Both the position numbers and the translations under genes were made by a program. Of a stretch of 64,000 nucleotides of DNA, positions 37,961 through 48,413 are shown one piece after another. The DNA is from an uncultured Pseudoxanthomonas sp. (lineage in GTDB: Bacteria > Pseudomonadota > Gammaproteobacteria > Xanthomonadales > Xanthomonadaceae), in contig NZ_CAMPJD010000017.1 in the NCBI RefSeq assembly GCF_946886695.1, positions 6,841-70,840 on the forward strand, read 5' to 3'. Each line of letters begins with the position of its first letter. The stretch's first letter is position 1. The notes below the pieces were generated by a model. The model made no database searches and was not told the origin of the DNA. It worked only from the letters and a program-made list of their open reading frames with translations.

Positions 37961-39030
37961 AGGGCCCCCTTTGTCGACGGCAGTTCGGCACCCTCGCGCT
38001 TCACCGCCTGGCGCAACGCGCGTGCCAGCGCCTTGAAGCTGGCCTCGACCTTGTGGTGGTCGTTGTCGCCTTCCACCCTCAGGTTGAGATTGAGGCCGGA
38101 GGCGTCGCAGAGCGAGCGGAAGAAGTGCGGCACCAGTTCGGTCGGCAGGTCGCCGACGCGCTCGCGCCGGAACTCGCCCGTGAAGACGAAGTACGGCCGC
38201 CCGCTGAAATCCAGCGCCGCGCTGGCCAGCGTCTCGTCCATCGGCAGGGTGAAACCGTAGCGGCCGATGCCGCGCTTGTCGCCCAGCGCCTCTTTCAGCG
38301 CCTGCCCCAGCGCGAGGCCGGTGTCCTCGACGGTGTGGTGCTCGTCGATGTGCAGGTCGCCATCGGCGCGCACGTCCAGTGCGAAACCGCCGTGCTTGCC
38401 GATCTGCTCCAGCATGTGGTCGAAGAACGGCAGGCCGGTCTTCGCGACGGGCTCGGCGATGCGGTCGAGGTCCACTTCGACGCGGATCTTCGTCTCCTTC
38501 GTGTTGCGCTGGACTACGGCACGCCGTGGCGCATCCGCCAGTTCATGCGCGATGCCGGCCCAGTCCCATTCGCCACCGAACTGCACGGTCTTCAGCTGGA
38601 AGCCGCGGATCTTCAGGTTCTCGGCGAACTGGATGTCGCTCGGCCGGTCGCCGACCATGCCCGAGCGCGCCCAGTCGATGCTGCGGTCCTGCAGATAGGG
38701 GACCATCAAACCGATACCCGGCTTGCGCGTCGGCTTGTTCTCGTGCGGCCAGCTTTCATCGATCAGTACGTCGCGGAAGCGGATGCCCTGGCTTTCGAAC
38801 ACCTGCATCATCAATGCCTGCGGTCCGTCGAAGCTGGCGCGCGGATACTGTTCGCTGCCCAACCCGTCCTGGTTGCTGACGATGACGAACTGGTAGCCCG
38901 CATCGCGCAGTTTCAGCAGCGCGGGAATGACCCCGGCGACGAAGCGCACTTTCTCGTAGGCGTCGATCTGGAAGTCTTCCGGCTCTTCGATCAGGGTGCC
39001 GTCACGGTCGATGAAGAGGATGGGGGTCAC
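37957..39030 (-). CDS. hisB: bifunctional histidinol-phosphatase / IGP dehydratase, 357 aa
   Basis: The N-terminal HAD phosphatase has [12 protein letters not shown] (nucleophile Asp8) and [13 protein letters not shown]. The C-terminal dehydratase has [32 protein letters not shown] and [18 protein letters not shown] with its manganese His clusters. The fusion is the enterobacterial/Xanthomonas type and explains the absence of a separate phosphatase in the operon. Confidence 0.96.
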   Translation of the reverse strand: MTPILFIDRDGTLIEEPEDFQIDAYEKVRFVAGVIPALLKLRDAGYQFVIVSNQDGLGSEQYPRASFDGPQALMMQVFESQGIRFRDVLIDESWPHENKPTRKPGIGLMVPYLQDRSIDWARSGMVGDRPSDIQFAENLKIRGFQLKTVQFGGEWDWAGIAHELADAPRRAVVQRNTKETKIRVEVDLDRIAEPVAKTGLPFFDHMLEQIGKHGGFALDVRADGDLHIDEHHTVEDTGLALGQALKEALGDKRGIGRYGFTLPMDETLASAALDFSGRPYFVFTGEFRRERVGDLPTELVPHFFRSLCDASGLNLNLRVEGDNDHHKVEASFKALARALRQAVKREGAELPSTKGAL

Positions 39031-40109
39031 GCGACTTGCTCCTGCGCGCTGAGGGCCGCGATCACGCGGTCGTTCTGCGTTGGCGAGCCAACGGTGATGC
39101 GCAACGCATCACCGAGCTGCGGCGCCGCTCGCTGGTCGCGCACCACCACACCGGCTGCGAGCAGCGCGCGGAATGCGCTTTCCGCATCATCGAAGCGTGC
39201 CAGCAGGTAATTGCCCTGCGACGGGTAGACACGCCGGACGCCGACGCTGCGCTCCAGTGCGGCCTGAAGCCGGGTGCGCTCGCTGCGTACCAGCGCAACA
39301 CGCTCGCGCGTCTGCGCCAGCGCCGTGTCGGACAAGCCATCCAGCGCCAGATCGGCGCAGGGCGTCGGCACCGGATAGGGCGCCTGGCAGCGCCGCAGCA
39401 CCGAGACCAGTCCCTCATCCCCGATCACGACGCCGATCCGCGCTGCCGCCAGCGCATGCGCCTTGGACAGCGTGCGCAGCACGGCGAGGTTCGCATGCGC
39501 TTCAAGCAGCGTCGTAGCGGAGGCGTGATCGGCGAACTCGCCGTAGGCTTCATCGACGACGACCAGCGACCGACCTTCCAGCGCACCAGCCAAAGCGGCG
39601 ATGTCCCGGAGCGGAATCGCCGAGCCCGCCGGGTTCGAAGGCGAGCACAGGAACACCAGCTTTGCGCCCTGCCCCAACGCCGCCTCGCGAATGGCCTCGA
39701 GATCGGCGACAAAGCCTGCGTCGCCATCGACCAAGGGCACTTCGATGATGCGCGCCCCTTGCAGTCGCGCGCAGACCGCGTACATGCCGAACACCGGCGG
39801 CGTCACCACGATGGCATCCTCGCCGGGCACGCACAGCGCGCGTACCAGCAGGTCGATGGCTTCGTCACTGCCACGTCCGATCAGCAGTTGTTCTGGCGCC
39901 ACGGCGTAGAGCTGCGCGAGCCTCGCACGCAGCGCGGACGGCTGCGGATCCGGATAGCGACGACTGCGACCCTGCCCGTCGGCCGGATTTGCCCACGCGG
40001 ACTCGTTGGCATTCAACCAGACATCGCCATTCAGCGCATCGCTGCGCGCCGACTTGTACCCGGCAAAGTCGCGCAGGTCTTGGCGTACGAGGGGCAGCAC
40101 GCTGCTCAT
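39027..40109 (-). CDS. hisC: histidinol-phosphate aminotransferase, 360 aa
   Basis: A fold-type I PLP enzyme. The PLP Lys is in [14 protein letters not shown]. Other markers are [45 protein letters not shown] and the C-terminal [14 protein letters not shown] 40109 overlaps the hisD stop; the open frame continues upstream into hisD in the wrong frame. Confidence 0.95.
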   Translation of the reverse strand: MSSVLPLVRQDLRDFAGYKSARSDALNGDVWLNANESAWANPADGQGRSRRYPDPQPSALRARLAQLYAVAPEQLLIGRGSDEAIDLLVRALCVPGEDAIVVTPPVFGMYAVCARLQGARIIEVPLVDGDAGFVADLEAIREAALGQGAKLVFLCSPSNPAGSAIPLRDIAALAGALEGRSLVVVDEAYGEFADHASATTLLEAHANLAVLRTLSKAHALAAARIGVVIGDEGLVSVLRRCQAPYPVPTPCADLALDGLSDTALAQTRERVALVRSERTRLQAALERSVGVRRVYPSQGNYLLARFDDAESAFRALLAAGVVVRDQRAAPQLGDALRITVGSPTQNDRVIAALSAQEQVA

Positions 40110-41419
40110 GCGGCCGCCTTGCGCAGGCGCAGCGCGACGGCATTGGCGTGTGCGTCCAGGCCCTCGGCACGCGCGAGCGTCAATGCGCACTCGCCGATGG
40201 CGGCGATGCCAGCCCGGCTGGCCGACTGCACGCTGACGAAGTTCTGGAAGCTGGCCACGCTGACGCCGCTGTACGCGCGCGCCGCGCCACTCGTCGGCAA
40301 CACGTGGTTGGTGCCACTGCAATAGTCACCCAACGCTTCCGGCGTGTAGTCACCAAGGAACACCGAACCGGCGGCCTCCACCTTGTCCAGCCATGCGCGC
40401 GGTTCACGCAGGGCGACGATCAGGTGTTCCGGCGCGTAGCGATTGCTGATGGCGAACGCGTCGTCCAGCGTGGCGACCTTGATCAGGCGCGACGCCGACA
40501 ATGCCTGTCGTGCGATGTCGACCCGGTCGAGTGCGGCAAGCTGCGTGGCCAGTTCGTCCTGCACGCGCGCGATCAGTGCATCGTCATCGCTCAGCAGCAG
40601 CACCTGCGAATCCGGGCCATGCTCGGCCTGCGACAGCAGGTCCGCCGCCACGAAGGCTGCGTCCGCGCCGGCATCGGCGATCACCAGCACTTCAGAGGGG
40701 CCCGCCGGCATGTCGATGGCGGCGGCGCCGGACTGTGCGACCTGCTGCTTGGCTTCGGTCACGTAGCTGTTGCCGGGACCGAACAGCTTGTCGCACTTCG
40801 GCACGCTGTCCGTGCCGAATGCCATCGCGGCGATCGCCTGCGCACCTCCGAGCTTGAACACGCGACGCACACCGGTCAGCTGCGCGGCCACCAGCACGGC
40901 GGGATCGGCGGTGCCGTCCTTGCGTGGCGGCGTGCACAGCACGACTTCCCGGCAGCCGGCCAGGCGCGATGGCACGCCCAGCATCAGCGCGGTCGACGGC
41001 AACGGCGCACTCCCTGCCGGCACATACAGACCGACGCGCGCGATCGGTCGGATGATCCGTTCGCAGACCACGCCCGGCGCGGTTTCCACCGCGTAGGGTT
41101 GCGCCATGCCCGCGCGGTGGAAGGCCTCGATACGCTCGGCGGCGTCCTGCATCGCCTGGCGCAGGTCGGCGGACACGGCGGTGTGGGCGGCGGCGAATTC
41201 CTCGTCGCTGACTTCGAACGTCGCCAGTTCCACGCCGTCGAAGCGCGCGGTGATCTCGCGCAGCGCCACGTCGCCGCGCGCCTGCACGTCGGCCAACAGG
41301 CCCGCCACGGCATCGCGTGTGCGTTGCGCGACCGTCTGCACGGGCCGTGCGAGCACGGCGTTGCGCGCGGCCTCATCCAATACGTTCCAGTCGTACGCCG
41401 GGGCGGGCGAAACGCTCAT
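40106..41419 (-). CDS. hisD: histidinol dehydrogenase, 437 aa
   Basis: A zinc/NAD enzyme for the last two oxidations of histidine synthesis. It shows [65 protein letters not shown] and the histidine pair at APEHL and [14 protein letters not shown] 41419 overlaps the hisG stop (ATGA). Confidence 0.96.
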   Translation of the reverse strand: MSVSPAPAYDWNVLDEAARNAVLARPVQTVAQRTRDAVAGLLADVQARGDVALREITARFDGVELATFEVSDEEFAAAHTAVSADLRQAMQDAAERIEAFHRAGMAQPYAVETAPGVVCERIIRPIARVGLYVPAGSAPLPSTALMLGVPSRLAGCREVVLCTPPRKDGTADPAVLVAAQLTGVRRVFKLGGAQAIAAMAFGTDSVPKCDKLFGPGNSYVTEAKQQVAQSGAAAIDMPAGPSEVLVIADAGADAAFVAADLLSQAEHGPDSQVLLLSDDDALIARVQDELATQLAALDRVDIARQALSASRLIKVATLDDAFAISNRYAPEHLIVALREPRAWLDKVEAAGSVFLGDYTPEALGDYCSGTNHVLPTSGAARAYSGVSVASFQNFVSVQSASRAGIAAIGECALTLARAEGLDAHANAVALRLRKAAA

Positions 41420-42330
41420 GCCAGCGACCTCTCGACCGACAGCACCATCAGGCCTTGCGCACCGGCGCGCTGCAGTTCTTCCAGTCGTTGCCATGTGACC
41501 ACGCCGTGGCACATCGCCTGCAGCGAGACGGGACCGTCTTCGCCACCCGGCAGCGTGACCAGACCCTCGCTATCGGTCAGCAGGCGCGACAATGCCGGCA
41601 CCGTATCGCGCTCGGCGCGGAACATCAGCAGCTTGCTGTCCTTCAACTTCAGCACACCATCGAGGCGGCGCAGCAGCATGTCGGCGAGCCCTGCGCGGGC
41701 GTCATCGAACTCGCGCGCCGGGCCGGCCAGCACCGCTTCGCTGTCCAGCAGGGTTTCCACGGGCTTCAGCTGGTTGGCAGCGAGCGTGGCGCCACTGGAG
41801 ACGAGATCGCAGATCAGGTCCGCGGTGCCCAGCTTCGGCGCGATCTCGACGGAGCCGGACAGCTCGACCACAGCCGCATCAATGCTCCGTGCCTGCAGCC
41901 ATTGCCGCAGCACGGAGGGATAGCTGGTGGCGATGCGCAGGCCCTGGAGCTGCTGCGGGCCTTCCCACTCCCAACTATCGGGAATGGCCAGCATCAGTCG
42001 GCAGCTCCCGAAACCGAGCGGACGCAGTTCGCGGTAGGCCTGCGGCAGGCCGATCAGGGCACGCTCGCCGGCCTGTTCGTCCAGTTCGTTGCGGCCGACG
42101 ATGCCGAAGTCGCAGACGCCATCGGCGATCAGGCCGGGGATGTCGTCATCGCGGACCAGCAGCAGGTCGACCGGCAGGGATTCGCCATAGCAGAACAACT
42201 TGTCGCGGCTTTCGCGCCAGCTCAGGCCGCAGGCGGCCAGCAGCGTGCGGGCAGGCTCGGCCAGCCGCCCGCTTTTCTGGATCGCGATGCGCAGACGCTC
42301 GCGCGTCGCGGGGGTCAGGGAGGGACTCAT
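41416..42330 (-). CDS. hisG: ATP phosphoribosyltransferase, long form, 304 aa
   Basis: Commits ATP and PRPP to histidine synthesis. The N-terminal [17 protein letters not shown] and PRPP loop [18 protein letters not shown] identify it. The C-terminal ACT-like regulatory region (about 75 residues, [11 protein letters not shown] at the end) makes it the long, HisZ-independent, histidine-inhibited form. It lies 8 bp behind the regulator gene. Confidence 0.95.
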   Translation of the reverse strand: MSPSLTPATRERLRIAIQKSGRLAEPARTLLAACGLSWRESRDKLFCYGESLPVDLLLVRDDDIPGLIADGVCDFGIVGRNELDEQAGERALIGLPQAYRELRPLGFGSCRLMLAIPDSWEWEGPQQLQGLRIATSYPSVLRQWLQARSIDAAVVELSGSVEIAPKLGTADLICDLVSSGATLAANQLKPVETLLDSEAVLAGPAREFDDARAGLADMLLRRLDGVLKLKDSKLLMFRAERDTVPALSRLLTDSEGLVTLPGGEDGPVSLQAMCHGVVTWQRLEELQRAGAQGLMVLSVERSLA

Positions 42331-42338
42331 GGGGAAAC

Positions 42339-42665
42339 TCAGTGGGAGGCGGAGGCTGTGGCGGCCTGCTGGCGCTGGACGGCAGTGGCGTAGCCACCGG
42401 CGCCCCGCTCCAGCGTGCGGGCGACGCGGCCGATGGTGGTCACGCTGACCTGGGTGAGATCGTGGATTTCCCGGTACGGCACACCCTTCAGCAGCAACGG
42501 CACGACCCGCCAGCGGTCTGCCATGGCTTCAAGTTCCGCGGGCGTGCACAGGTCCTCGAGAAAGGCCCGCACCTCGCCCGCTTCCGATAGCGCCGCCAGG
42601 GCCACGGCCAGGGCCTGCAGCGGGGGGTTGTCGGCGATGTCGTCCTGGAGCGAGCGGCGCTTCAT
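42339..42665 (-). CDS. YerC/YecD-type TrpR-like regulator, first gene of the his operon, 108 aa
   Basis: A small helical protein with a TrpR-like helix-turn-helix: [30 protein letters not shown] followed by [13 protein letters not shown] as recognition helix. This family is associated with his operons of Xanthomonadaceae, where it is thought to be the histidine-responsive repressor (from memory). The 26-bp palindrome at 42687-42712, 21 bp upstream of its ATG, is a natural binding site. The C-terminal tail [12 protein letters not shown] is disordered. Placed first in the operon, it would autoregulate. Confidence 0.9.
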   Translation of the reverse strand: MKRRSLQDDIADNPPLQALAVALAALSEAGEVRAFLEDLCTPAELEAMADRWRVVPLLLKGVPYREIHDLTQVSVTTIGRVARTLERGAGGYATAVQRQQAATASASH

Positions 42666-42686
42666 GAGGAAGGATCGTGAACCAAT

Positions 42687-42712
42687 GTATTAACGTGCTA
42701 TTACGTTAATAC
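42687..42712 (-). promoter_or_regulatory. palindromic operator of the his operon
   Basis: Perfect 10-bp arms GTATTAACGT / ACGTTAATAC are separated by 6 bp. It covers the predicted -10 box TATTAA (42711-42706). The likely ligand is the TrpR-like product of the adjacent gene. It is much more AT-rich than its surroundings. Confidence 0.75.
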
Positions 42713-42732
42713 GATCCCGTCACGCCCGTCAA
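42706..42732 (-). promoter_or_regulatory. putative his operon promoter
   Basis: Minus-strand TTGACG (42732-42727) and TATTAA (42711-42706) with a 15-bp spacer, slightly short. It lies 41 bp before the regulator start, so there is no room for a His-rich leader attenuator. Confidence 0.5.
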
Positions 42733-42823
42733 CCCCGGCCTTGTCTGGAATCACGGTCGTTTCCCGTTACTTCCGGCATGGCCACACCCGGGAATCGATG
42801 ATGGGCTGGAGCGGACAAGGACG

Positions 42824-44737
42824 ATGAGTACACTGCCAAGGACGCCGGACCGCCGGCCCGGCCCTGTCGCCGGAAGGCGGACAGGCCACCCCGGGGGGAT
42901 GGGCATGCAGGGACGACGCACCGATACCGCACGCCGGCCGCGCTGGGCGGCATGGCTGCTGCTGGCCCTGCTCTGGCCGATGGTCGCCACGGCCTCGGCA
43001 CCTGCGCCGGCCCGCCTCGGCGCCGACGCGAACCATGCGGCGCTTGCGCCACACACCACCTACCTGCATGACGCAGGCGGCGCCGCGACACCGGACGACG
43101 CGCAGCGCCTGCTGGACGCGGGCCGCTTCGCTCCGTTGCCGAACGGGGATGCCTCCTTCGGGTTCCAGACCGGCGCCTTCTGGTTCCACGTGGAGGTCAC
43201 CAACGCCAACCCGCGCGAGCAGCGCTGGCTGCTGGTCCAGCAGTACGCGCTGAGCGATCGTATCGATATCTACGCGCGCTACCCGGATGGCCGCACGGTC
43301 CACCACGCCGGCGGCGACACCTTCCCGTTCGAGCAGCGCAGCATCCGCTACCGGCATCCGAACTTCTGGCTGGAACTGCCCACCGACCAGCCGGTGGATC
43401 TATTGGTCCGGGTGCAGAGCCAGAGTTCGATGCAGGTGCCACTGTTCCTGTACACGCCCGCTGCATTCGCCGAGCTCTCCCGCGACGGCCAGCTCGGCAT
43501 CGGCATCTATTACGGCATCCTGCTTGCACTGTTCTTCTACAACCTGGTGCTGTGGCTGGTGCTGCGCGATGGCAGCTACTTCTGGTACCTGTTCCACATC
43601 ACCGCGTTCGGGCTGGTGCTGTTCACGCTCAATGGGCTGGGCTTCGAATATTTCTGGCCGCATTCCACGTGGCTGGCCGACAAATCGGTCCCGCTGTCGG
43701 TCTGTCTGGCGCAGATCGGCATGCAGCAGTTTTCGCGGACCTTCCTCGACCTCAACACCCGATGGCGGCTGGGCGACCGCGTCAGCAAGGCGATCATCGC
43801 GTTCTTCGTGCTGCTCGGCATCGCCGCCACCCAGCTTCCCTACCACGTGGCGACACCGATCGCGTCCGCAGCAGTGTTCCCCAGCATCGTATGGATCGCG
43901 GTGATCACGCTGGTGGTGGTGCGCAGTGGCTACCGGCCCGCGAAGGTGTTCCTGCTGGCATGGGCAATGTTCCTGCTGGGAACGGGCATCTTCGTGGCAC
44001 TCGCGTTCGGTCTGCTGCCCAAGCGATTCATCACCGAGTACGGCGTGCAGATCGGCTCGGCGCTGGAGATGCTGCTGCTGTCGGTGGCGCTGGGCTACCG
44101 CTACGCCGCGCTGCGCAACGAGAACGAGCGCATTGTGCGGGACGCGAAGAACTCGCTGGAGGAGCAGGTGGTGTCGCGTACCGCCGAGCTCCGCCAGACG
44201 ATGTCCGAACTCGAGACCGCCCACCATCGCCTGCGTGAATCCAGCCGGCTCGACGGCTTGACCGACCTCTACAACCGCACGCATTTCCGCGAAGCCTTCG
44301 AGCACCTGCTGTCGCAGTCGCGCAATTCGCAGCGGCCGATCTCGCTGCTGATGATCGACCTGGACCATTTCAAACGCATCAACGACACCTACGGCCACCT
44401 GGTCGGCGACGACTGCCTGCGCTGTACGTCGAACACGCTGGCCGAGACGCTGCGCCCGCACGGCGCACTGCTGGCGCGCTTCGGCGGCGAGGAGTTCATC
44501 GCCGCCCTGCCCGGCATGGGCCTGGGCGAGGCCAGCGTGGTGGCCGAAGAGCTGCGCCAGGCGCTGCGCGCGCAGCCCTGCCGCAGCGGCGAGCTGGAAA
44601 TTGCCGTCTCCGCCAGCATCGGCGTGCACTGCGTCGACCTGGAAGCCCGGGACAGCCTGGAATCCGCACTGCAGGTGGCGGACCAGGCGCTGTACACCGC
44701 GAAGGCCGAAGGGCGGGACTGCGTGCGGACGTTGTGA
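42824..44737 (+). CDS. 7TM-DISM sensor diguanylate cyclase, 637 aa
   Basis: A leader/signal segment (WAAWLLLALLWPMVATASA) precedes a periplasmic 7TMR-DISM-extracellular-type beta domain with FWFHVEVTNANPREQRWLL. Seven membrane helices follow from about residue 225 (IGIYYGILLALFFYNLVL onward). A coiled coil leads to a C-terminal GGDEF domain with SLLMIDLDHFKRINDTYGH and RFGGEEF. It should make c-di-GMP in response to an external signal. The start is uncertain: ATG 42824 (AAGGACG site) is used, but ATG 42905 would give a more usual signal peptide. Divergent from the his operon. Confidence 0.88.
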   Translation: MSTLPRTPDRRPGPVAGRRTGHPGGMGMQGRRTDTARRPRWAAWLLLALLWPMVATASAPAPARLGADANHAALAPHTTYLHDAGGAATPDDAQRLLDAGRFAPLPNGDASFGFQTGAFWFHVEVTNANPREQRWLLVQQYALSDRIDIYARYPDGRTVHHAGGDTFPFEQRSIRYRHPNFWLELPTDQPVDLLVRVQSQSSMQVPLFLYTPAAFAELSRDGQLGIGIYYGILLALFFYNLVLWLVLRDGSYFWYLFHITAFGLVLFTLNGLGFEYFWPHSTWLADKSVPLSVCLAQIGMQQFSRTFLDLNTRWRLGDRVSKAIIAFFVLLGIAATQLPYHVATPIASAAVFPSIVWIAVITLVVVRSGYRPAKVFLLAWAMFLLGTGIFVALAFGLLPKRFITEYGVQIGSALEMLLLSVALGYRYAALRNENERIVRDAKNSLEEQVVSRTAELRQTMSELETAHHRLRESSRLDGLTDLYNRTHFREAFEHLLSQSRNSQRPISLLMIDLDHFKRINDTYGHLVGDDCLRCTSNTLAETLRPHGALLARFGGEEFIAALPGMGLGEASVVAEELRQALRAQPCRSGELEIAVSASIGVHCVDLEARDSLESALQVADQALYTAKAEGRDCVRTL

Positions 44738-44752
44738 AGCGACAGGGCCTAC

Positions 44753-44896
44753 TGCAGGAGCGACGTGAGTCGCGACCGTGAATCATAGGCGCACGGAACT
44801 TGCGTCCAACCATCGCCCCAACCGCCGCACCGTCACTGGTTGCCTTGGCATCAGGGCAGATCTGTTCGTGCGGTCGCGACTTACGTCGCTCCTACA
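44753..44896. repeat. GTAG-type palindromic repeat pair
   Basis: Arms at 44753-44778 (TGCAGGAGCGACGTGAGTCG...) and 44871-44896 are inverted with two differences and enclose 92 bp. The left arm has the GTGAGTC version, the right arm GTAAGTC. Together with the pairs at 18716 and 35099 this is a dispersed family. Confidence 0.88.
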
Positions 44897-44905
44897 GCTT
44901 CTTCC

Positions 44906-46795
44906 TCAGCGATTGCGCACCGCCGCCAGGATCTCCCCCGACTCCACCAGCCGCACCGCGGTGGCGACTTCGCCATCGAGCGCGCGGTCGCGGTCGAGGA
45001 AGGGAATCTTCGCGCGGATCGCCGCATGCGCTGCCGCCACTGCGTGACCCGGATGGAAGGCCTCGCTGGCCGACAGCACGGCACGCAGGGCATCGACTTC
45101 GGCCAGGAAGGTGTCGTGTCCTTCGGCGCCCGGCTGCGGACCGCCCGACACCTTCATCGCCAGCCCTTCGGCATCGGTACGGTCCGACAACGAGCGCGCG
45201 GCGTTGATCATGTCGCGACGCAGGTCCAAGGCCTGCGCCGCGGTGTACAGCTCCAGCGCCAGCACCTTGCCCAGGTCCTGCACCATCGCCAGCACATGGC
45301 GTGCTTCGTTGGCGCCCATCGACACGTGGTCTTCCGCGTTCGCGCTGGTCGGCACCGAGAACACGCTGGCCGGATGTGCGCGGCTGGCGAGGTCGTTGAC
45401 GATCGCCGCCGCCGAGTACTGCACGATCATGTGCCCCGACTCGGTGCCATCCTCGTTGCCGATCAGGAATGCGGGCAGGCCGTCGTTTGTGGACGGATCG
45501 ACCAGCTTGTTGAGGCGGCGCTCGGAGATGGAGGCCAGTGTCGGGATGGCTGCCTTCACGTAGCTCATCGCCAACGCCAGCGGCATGCCATGGAAGTGGC
45601 CGGCAGAGATCACCTGCTCTTCGACGTGCTCGGCCTGCTTGTCGGGGAACACCAGTGGGTTGTCGGTGACCGCGTTGAGTTCGATCTCCAGCACGCGCTT
45701 GGCCTGCTCCACCGCATCGCGCACGGCGCCGTGCACCTGCGGAATGCAGCGCAGCGAGTAGCTGTCCTGCGGCTGGTGCTTCTTGCCGCCACGGAACGGC
45801 ATGAAGCGGTCATAGAACTTCTCCCGGCCGTGGCGCTGGTCGGTCGGCACCCAGTCCCAGCCGATGTCGAAGCGGAGCGCCTGCGCCTCGGGCGTATCCC
45901 AGCTGCGCGGCAGCCACGGACGGAACTTCGGCACCAGGTGGTACGGGATGTCGGCCAGCGTCGATCCATCGAGCAGGTCGCGCAATCGCGCGGCCACGTG
46001 CACCTGGCCCGGATGCGGCCGCAGCGCGTGGACCTCTTCGGCGAACGCGCCGAGGCGGCCCGCGAACGCATCGATTGTCATGGCCGCCGCCAGATCGGCG
46101 GTGTCCAGCAGGTTGTCCAGGCGATAGGTCGCCAGCACGCCCATCGCCAGCATCTGCGCGGTGCCGTTGTTCAGCGCCAGGCCTTCCTTGTACGACAGCG
46201 AGACCGGCGACAACCCCACGCGCTTCAGCGCGTCGGCACCGGACATGCGCTCGCCTTCATGGAAGGCTTCGCCTCCGCCCAGCAGCACGATGGCCAGGTG
46301 CGACAACGGCGCCAGGTCGCCCGAGGCGCCCACCGATCCCAGCGAAGGCACCACCGGCACGATGCCGGCATTGAGCATCGCGGCAAGCGCCTGCAGCGTC
46401 TCGACGCGGATGCCGGAGTGGCCCTTCAGCAGCGTGTTGATGCGGATGCCGAGCATGGCGCGGACGATCTCCGGCGCCATCGGCTCGCCCACGCACACGG
46501 CATGGGTGACGATCAGGTTGTACTGCAGCTCTTCGTGCAGCGAGCGCCCGGACTTCACCGCGCCCGGCAGTTCGTCGCGCAGCGGATGCGCGCCGAGCAG
46601 CTTGTCGGCATTGCTGCCGAAGCCGGTGGACACGCCGTAGATCGGCTCTTCGCGGCGGACCTGTTCGGCCAGGAAGTCCGCGGCGCGCGCGACGTCCTTC
46701 AGTGCCCCCTTGTCCAACTCGACACTGGCACCGAACGCGATCTCGACCAGCCGGTCGCGGGTGAGGGATTTTCCATCCAGCAGGATCGGCTTCAT
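44906..46795 (-). CDS. MIO-dependent aromatic amino acid ammonia-lyase, histidine-lyase-like, 629 aa
   Basis: The MIO cofactor forms from Ala-Ser-Gly 157-159 in GSVGASGDLAPLSH. Active-site markers include YGVSTGFGSNAD, the selectivity pair Thr97-His98 (QYNLIVTHAV), QDSYSLRCIPQVHGAV, LNAVTDNPLVF and SANAEDHVSMGANEARH. The TH pair resembles the SH of histidine lyases, not HL (tyrosine) or FL (phenylalanine). At 629 residues it is about 110 longer than HutH, with an extra segment before QDSYSLRC (RSWDTPEAQALRFDIGWDW and onward). It is next to hisS but no hut genes are near. Substrate is uncertain; the lyase class is firm. Confidence 0.85.
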   Translation of the reverse strand: MKPILLDGKSLTRDRLVEIAFGASVELDKGALKDVARAADFLAEQVRREEPIYGVSTGFGSNADKLLGAHPLRDELPGAVKSGRSLHEELQYNLIVTHAVCVGEPMAPEIVRAMLGIRINTLLKGHSGIRVETLQALAAMLNAGIVPVVPSLGSVGASGDLAPLSHLAIVLLGGGEAFHEGERMSGADALKRVGLSPVSLSYKEGLALNNGTAQMLAMGVLATYRLDNLLDTADLAAAMTIDAFAGRLGAFAEEVHALRPHPGQVHVAARLRDLLDGSTLADIPYHLVPKFRPWLPRSWDTPEAQALRFDIGWDWVPTDQRHGREKFYDRFMPFRGGKKHQPQDSYSLRCIPQVHGAVRDAVEQAKRVLEIELNAVTDNPLVFPDKQAEHVEEQVISAGHFHGMPLALAMSYVKAAIPTLASISERRLNKLVDPSTNDGLPAFLIGNEDGTESGHMIVQYSAAAIVNDLASRAHPASVFSVPTSANAEDHVSMGANEARHVLAMVQDLGKVLALELYTAAQALDLRRDMINAARSLSDRTDAEGLAMKVSGGPQPGAEGHDTFLAEVDALRAVLSASEAFHPGHAVAAAHAAIRAKIPFLDRDRALDGEVATAVRLVESGEILAAVRNR

Positions 46796-46796
46796 G

Positions 46797-48179
46797 TCAG
46801 CGCCCCGCCAATGCGCGTGCCTGTTCCAGCTCCACCTTCAGGCTGCTGGCCAGTTCTTCGCGTTTCACGTCGAACTGCTGCTCGCGCAGCAGGTCCTTCA
46901 CCGTCACCACGCCGCGCGCCAGTTCGTCCTCGCCCGCCAGCACCACGAAGCGGATGCCCGCGCGCGAGGCGTACTGGAACTGCTTGGCCAGCTTGCGGCT
47001 CTCCATCTGCACTTCGGTGTTGATGCCGGCCGCGCGCAGGCGACGCGCGATGTCCAGCGAGCCGGCCAGCTGGCCGTCATCCATCAACGCGACCATCGCC
47101 TGCACGCTGCTCTCGTCGCTGCCGGCGATCAGGCCGGCTTCGCGCAGCTGCCAGAACAGGCGGGTCAGGCCGATCGAGATGCCCACGCCCGGCAGCTTCG
47201 ACTTGGTGTAATGGCTGGCAAGGTCTTCGTAGCGGCCGCCGGAGCAGATCGAGCCGATCTGCGGATAGCCGTCCAACTGGGTCTCGTAGACGGTGCCGGT
47301 GTAGTAATCCAGGCCGCGGGCGATGGAGAAGTTCAGGCAGTACGCGTCCTCGGGCACGCCCAGCGCCTTGACCAGTTCCAGCACTTCGCGCAGTTCGGCG
47401 ATGCCCTGGTTGAAGGTGTCGCTGCCCTGCCCCAGCGCGTCGAGCCTGGCCAGCGCATCGGCGTGGCCGGTGCTGCGCACGGCGACGAAGTCGAGGATGC
47501 GGTCCACGCCCTCGGCCGACATGCCGAAGCCCTCGCCGGTCAGCGTCTCGCGCACGTAGTCGGCGCCGCGCTTGTCCAGCTTGTCCACTTCGCGCAGCAC
47601 CAGTGCCTGCTGTTCGCCGTCGGTGACGCCCTGCGCCTCGAAGAAGCCGCGCATCAGCTTGCGATTGTTCAACTGGATGGTGAACTCGCCGATACCCAGC
47701 TCACTGAAAACGGCGTGGATCACCGCCAGGATCTCGGCGTCGAAGCGCACGCTCAGCGCATCCTTGCCGATCACGTCGATGTCGCACTGGTAGAACTCGC
47801 GGAAGCGGCCGCGCTGCTGGCGTTCGCCGCGATAGACGCGCTGGATCTGGTAGCGGCGGAACGGGAAGGTCAGTTCGTGTTCGTGTTCGGCCACGTAGCG
47901 GGCCAGCGGCACGGTCAGATCGAAGCGCAGGGCCAGTTCGGGCAGGCCTTCGCCTTCCTTCGCGAGCGCGCCAGTGGACTGGACGAAGTAGACCTGGCGC
48001 TCTGTCTCGCCGCCGGACTTGGTCAGCAGGGTCTCGGACAGTTCGAAGACCGGCGTTTCCACGGGCAGGAAGCCGAAGCGCTCGTAGTTCCGGCGGATGG
48101 TGTCCAGCATGCGCTGGAAGGCGATCTGCTCGCGCGGGAGCAGTTCCATCACTCCGGGCGGGGTACGGGGCTTGATCAA
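46797..48179 (-). CDS. hisS: histidyl-tRNA synthetase, 460 aa
   Basis: A class II synthetase. Motif 1 surrounds [19 protein letters not shown], motif 2 is [28 protein letters not shown], the histidine-specific blocks are [12 protein letters not shown] and GGRYEDL, and motif 3 is [15 protein letters not shown]. The C-terminal anticodon domain ends in [12 protein letters not shown] place the start at TTG 48179 because GGAG lies 8 bp upstream and [10 protein letters not shown] is a sensible N-terminus; a TTG at 48203 has no Shine-Dalgarno. A tRNA-Pro is divergent upstream. Confidence 0.92.
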   Translation of the reverse strand: MIKPRTPPGVMELLPREQIAFQRMLDTIRRNYERFGFLPVETPVFELSETLLTKSGGETERQVYFVQSTGALAKEGEGLPELALRFDLTVPLARYVAEHEHELTFPFRRYQIQRVYRGERQQRGRFREFYQCDIDVIGKDALSVRFDAEILAVIHAVFSELGIGEFTIQLNNRKLMRGFFEAQGVTDGEQQALVLREVDKLDKRGADYVRETLTGEGFGMSAEGVDRILDFVAVRSTGHADALARLDALGQGSDTFNQGIAELREVLELVKALGVPEDAYCLNFSIARGLDYYTGTVYETQLDGYPQIGSICSGGRYEDLASHYTKSKLPGVGISIGLTRLFWQLREAGLIAGSDESSVQAMVALMDDGQLAGSLDIARRLRAAGINTEVQMESRKLAKQFQYASRAGIRFVVLAGEDELARGVVTVKDLLREQQFDVKREELASSLKVELEQARALAGR

Positions 48180-48256
48180 GCGAAAAACTCCAACGGACGG
48201 CAACAGCGCATTCTAAGTGGGAAGGCCGCATGCCGTAACGGAAACACCGCGCCCTA

Positions 48257-48285
48257 TTGCCGCACGCGCGACGACTGCCTACAAT
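48257..48285 (+). promoter_or_regulatory. tRNA-Pro promoter
   Basis: TTGCCG (48257-48262), a 17-bp spacer and TACAAT (48280-48285), 11 bp before the mature tRNA end. A good sigma-70 match. Confidence 0.75.
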
Positions 48286-48296
48286 GCGCGGCTCAA

Positions 48297-48373
<77 letters not shown>

Positions 48374-48380
48374 AAACACG

Positions 48381-48413
48381 AAGCCCGGGAAACAAAAGTT
48401 TCCCGGGCTTTTT
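48381..48413 (+). terminator. Rho-independent terminator after tRNA-Pro
   Basis: A 13-bp perfect stem AAGCCCGGGAAAC / GTTTCCCGGGCTT with an AAAA loop is followed by TTT. Confidence 0.95.

Noticed and set aside
42666..42823. Possible His leader peptide and attenuator before the his operon
   Set aside because: Only about 40 bp separate the putative -10 from the first gene, and no run of His codons or terminator/antiterminator stems is present.
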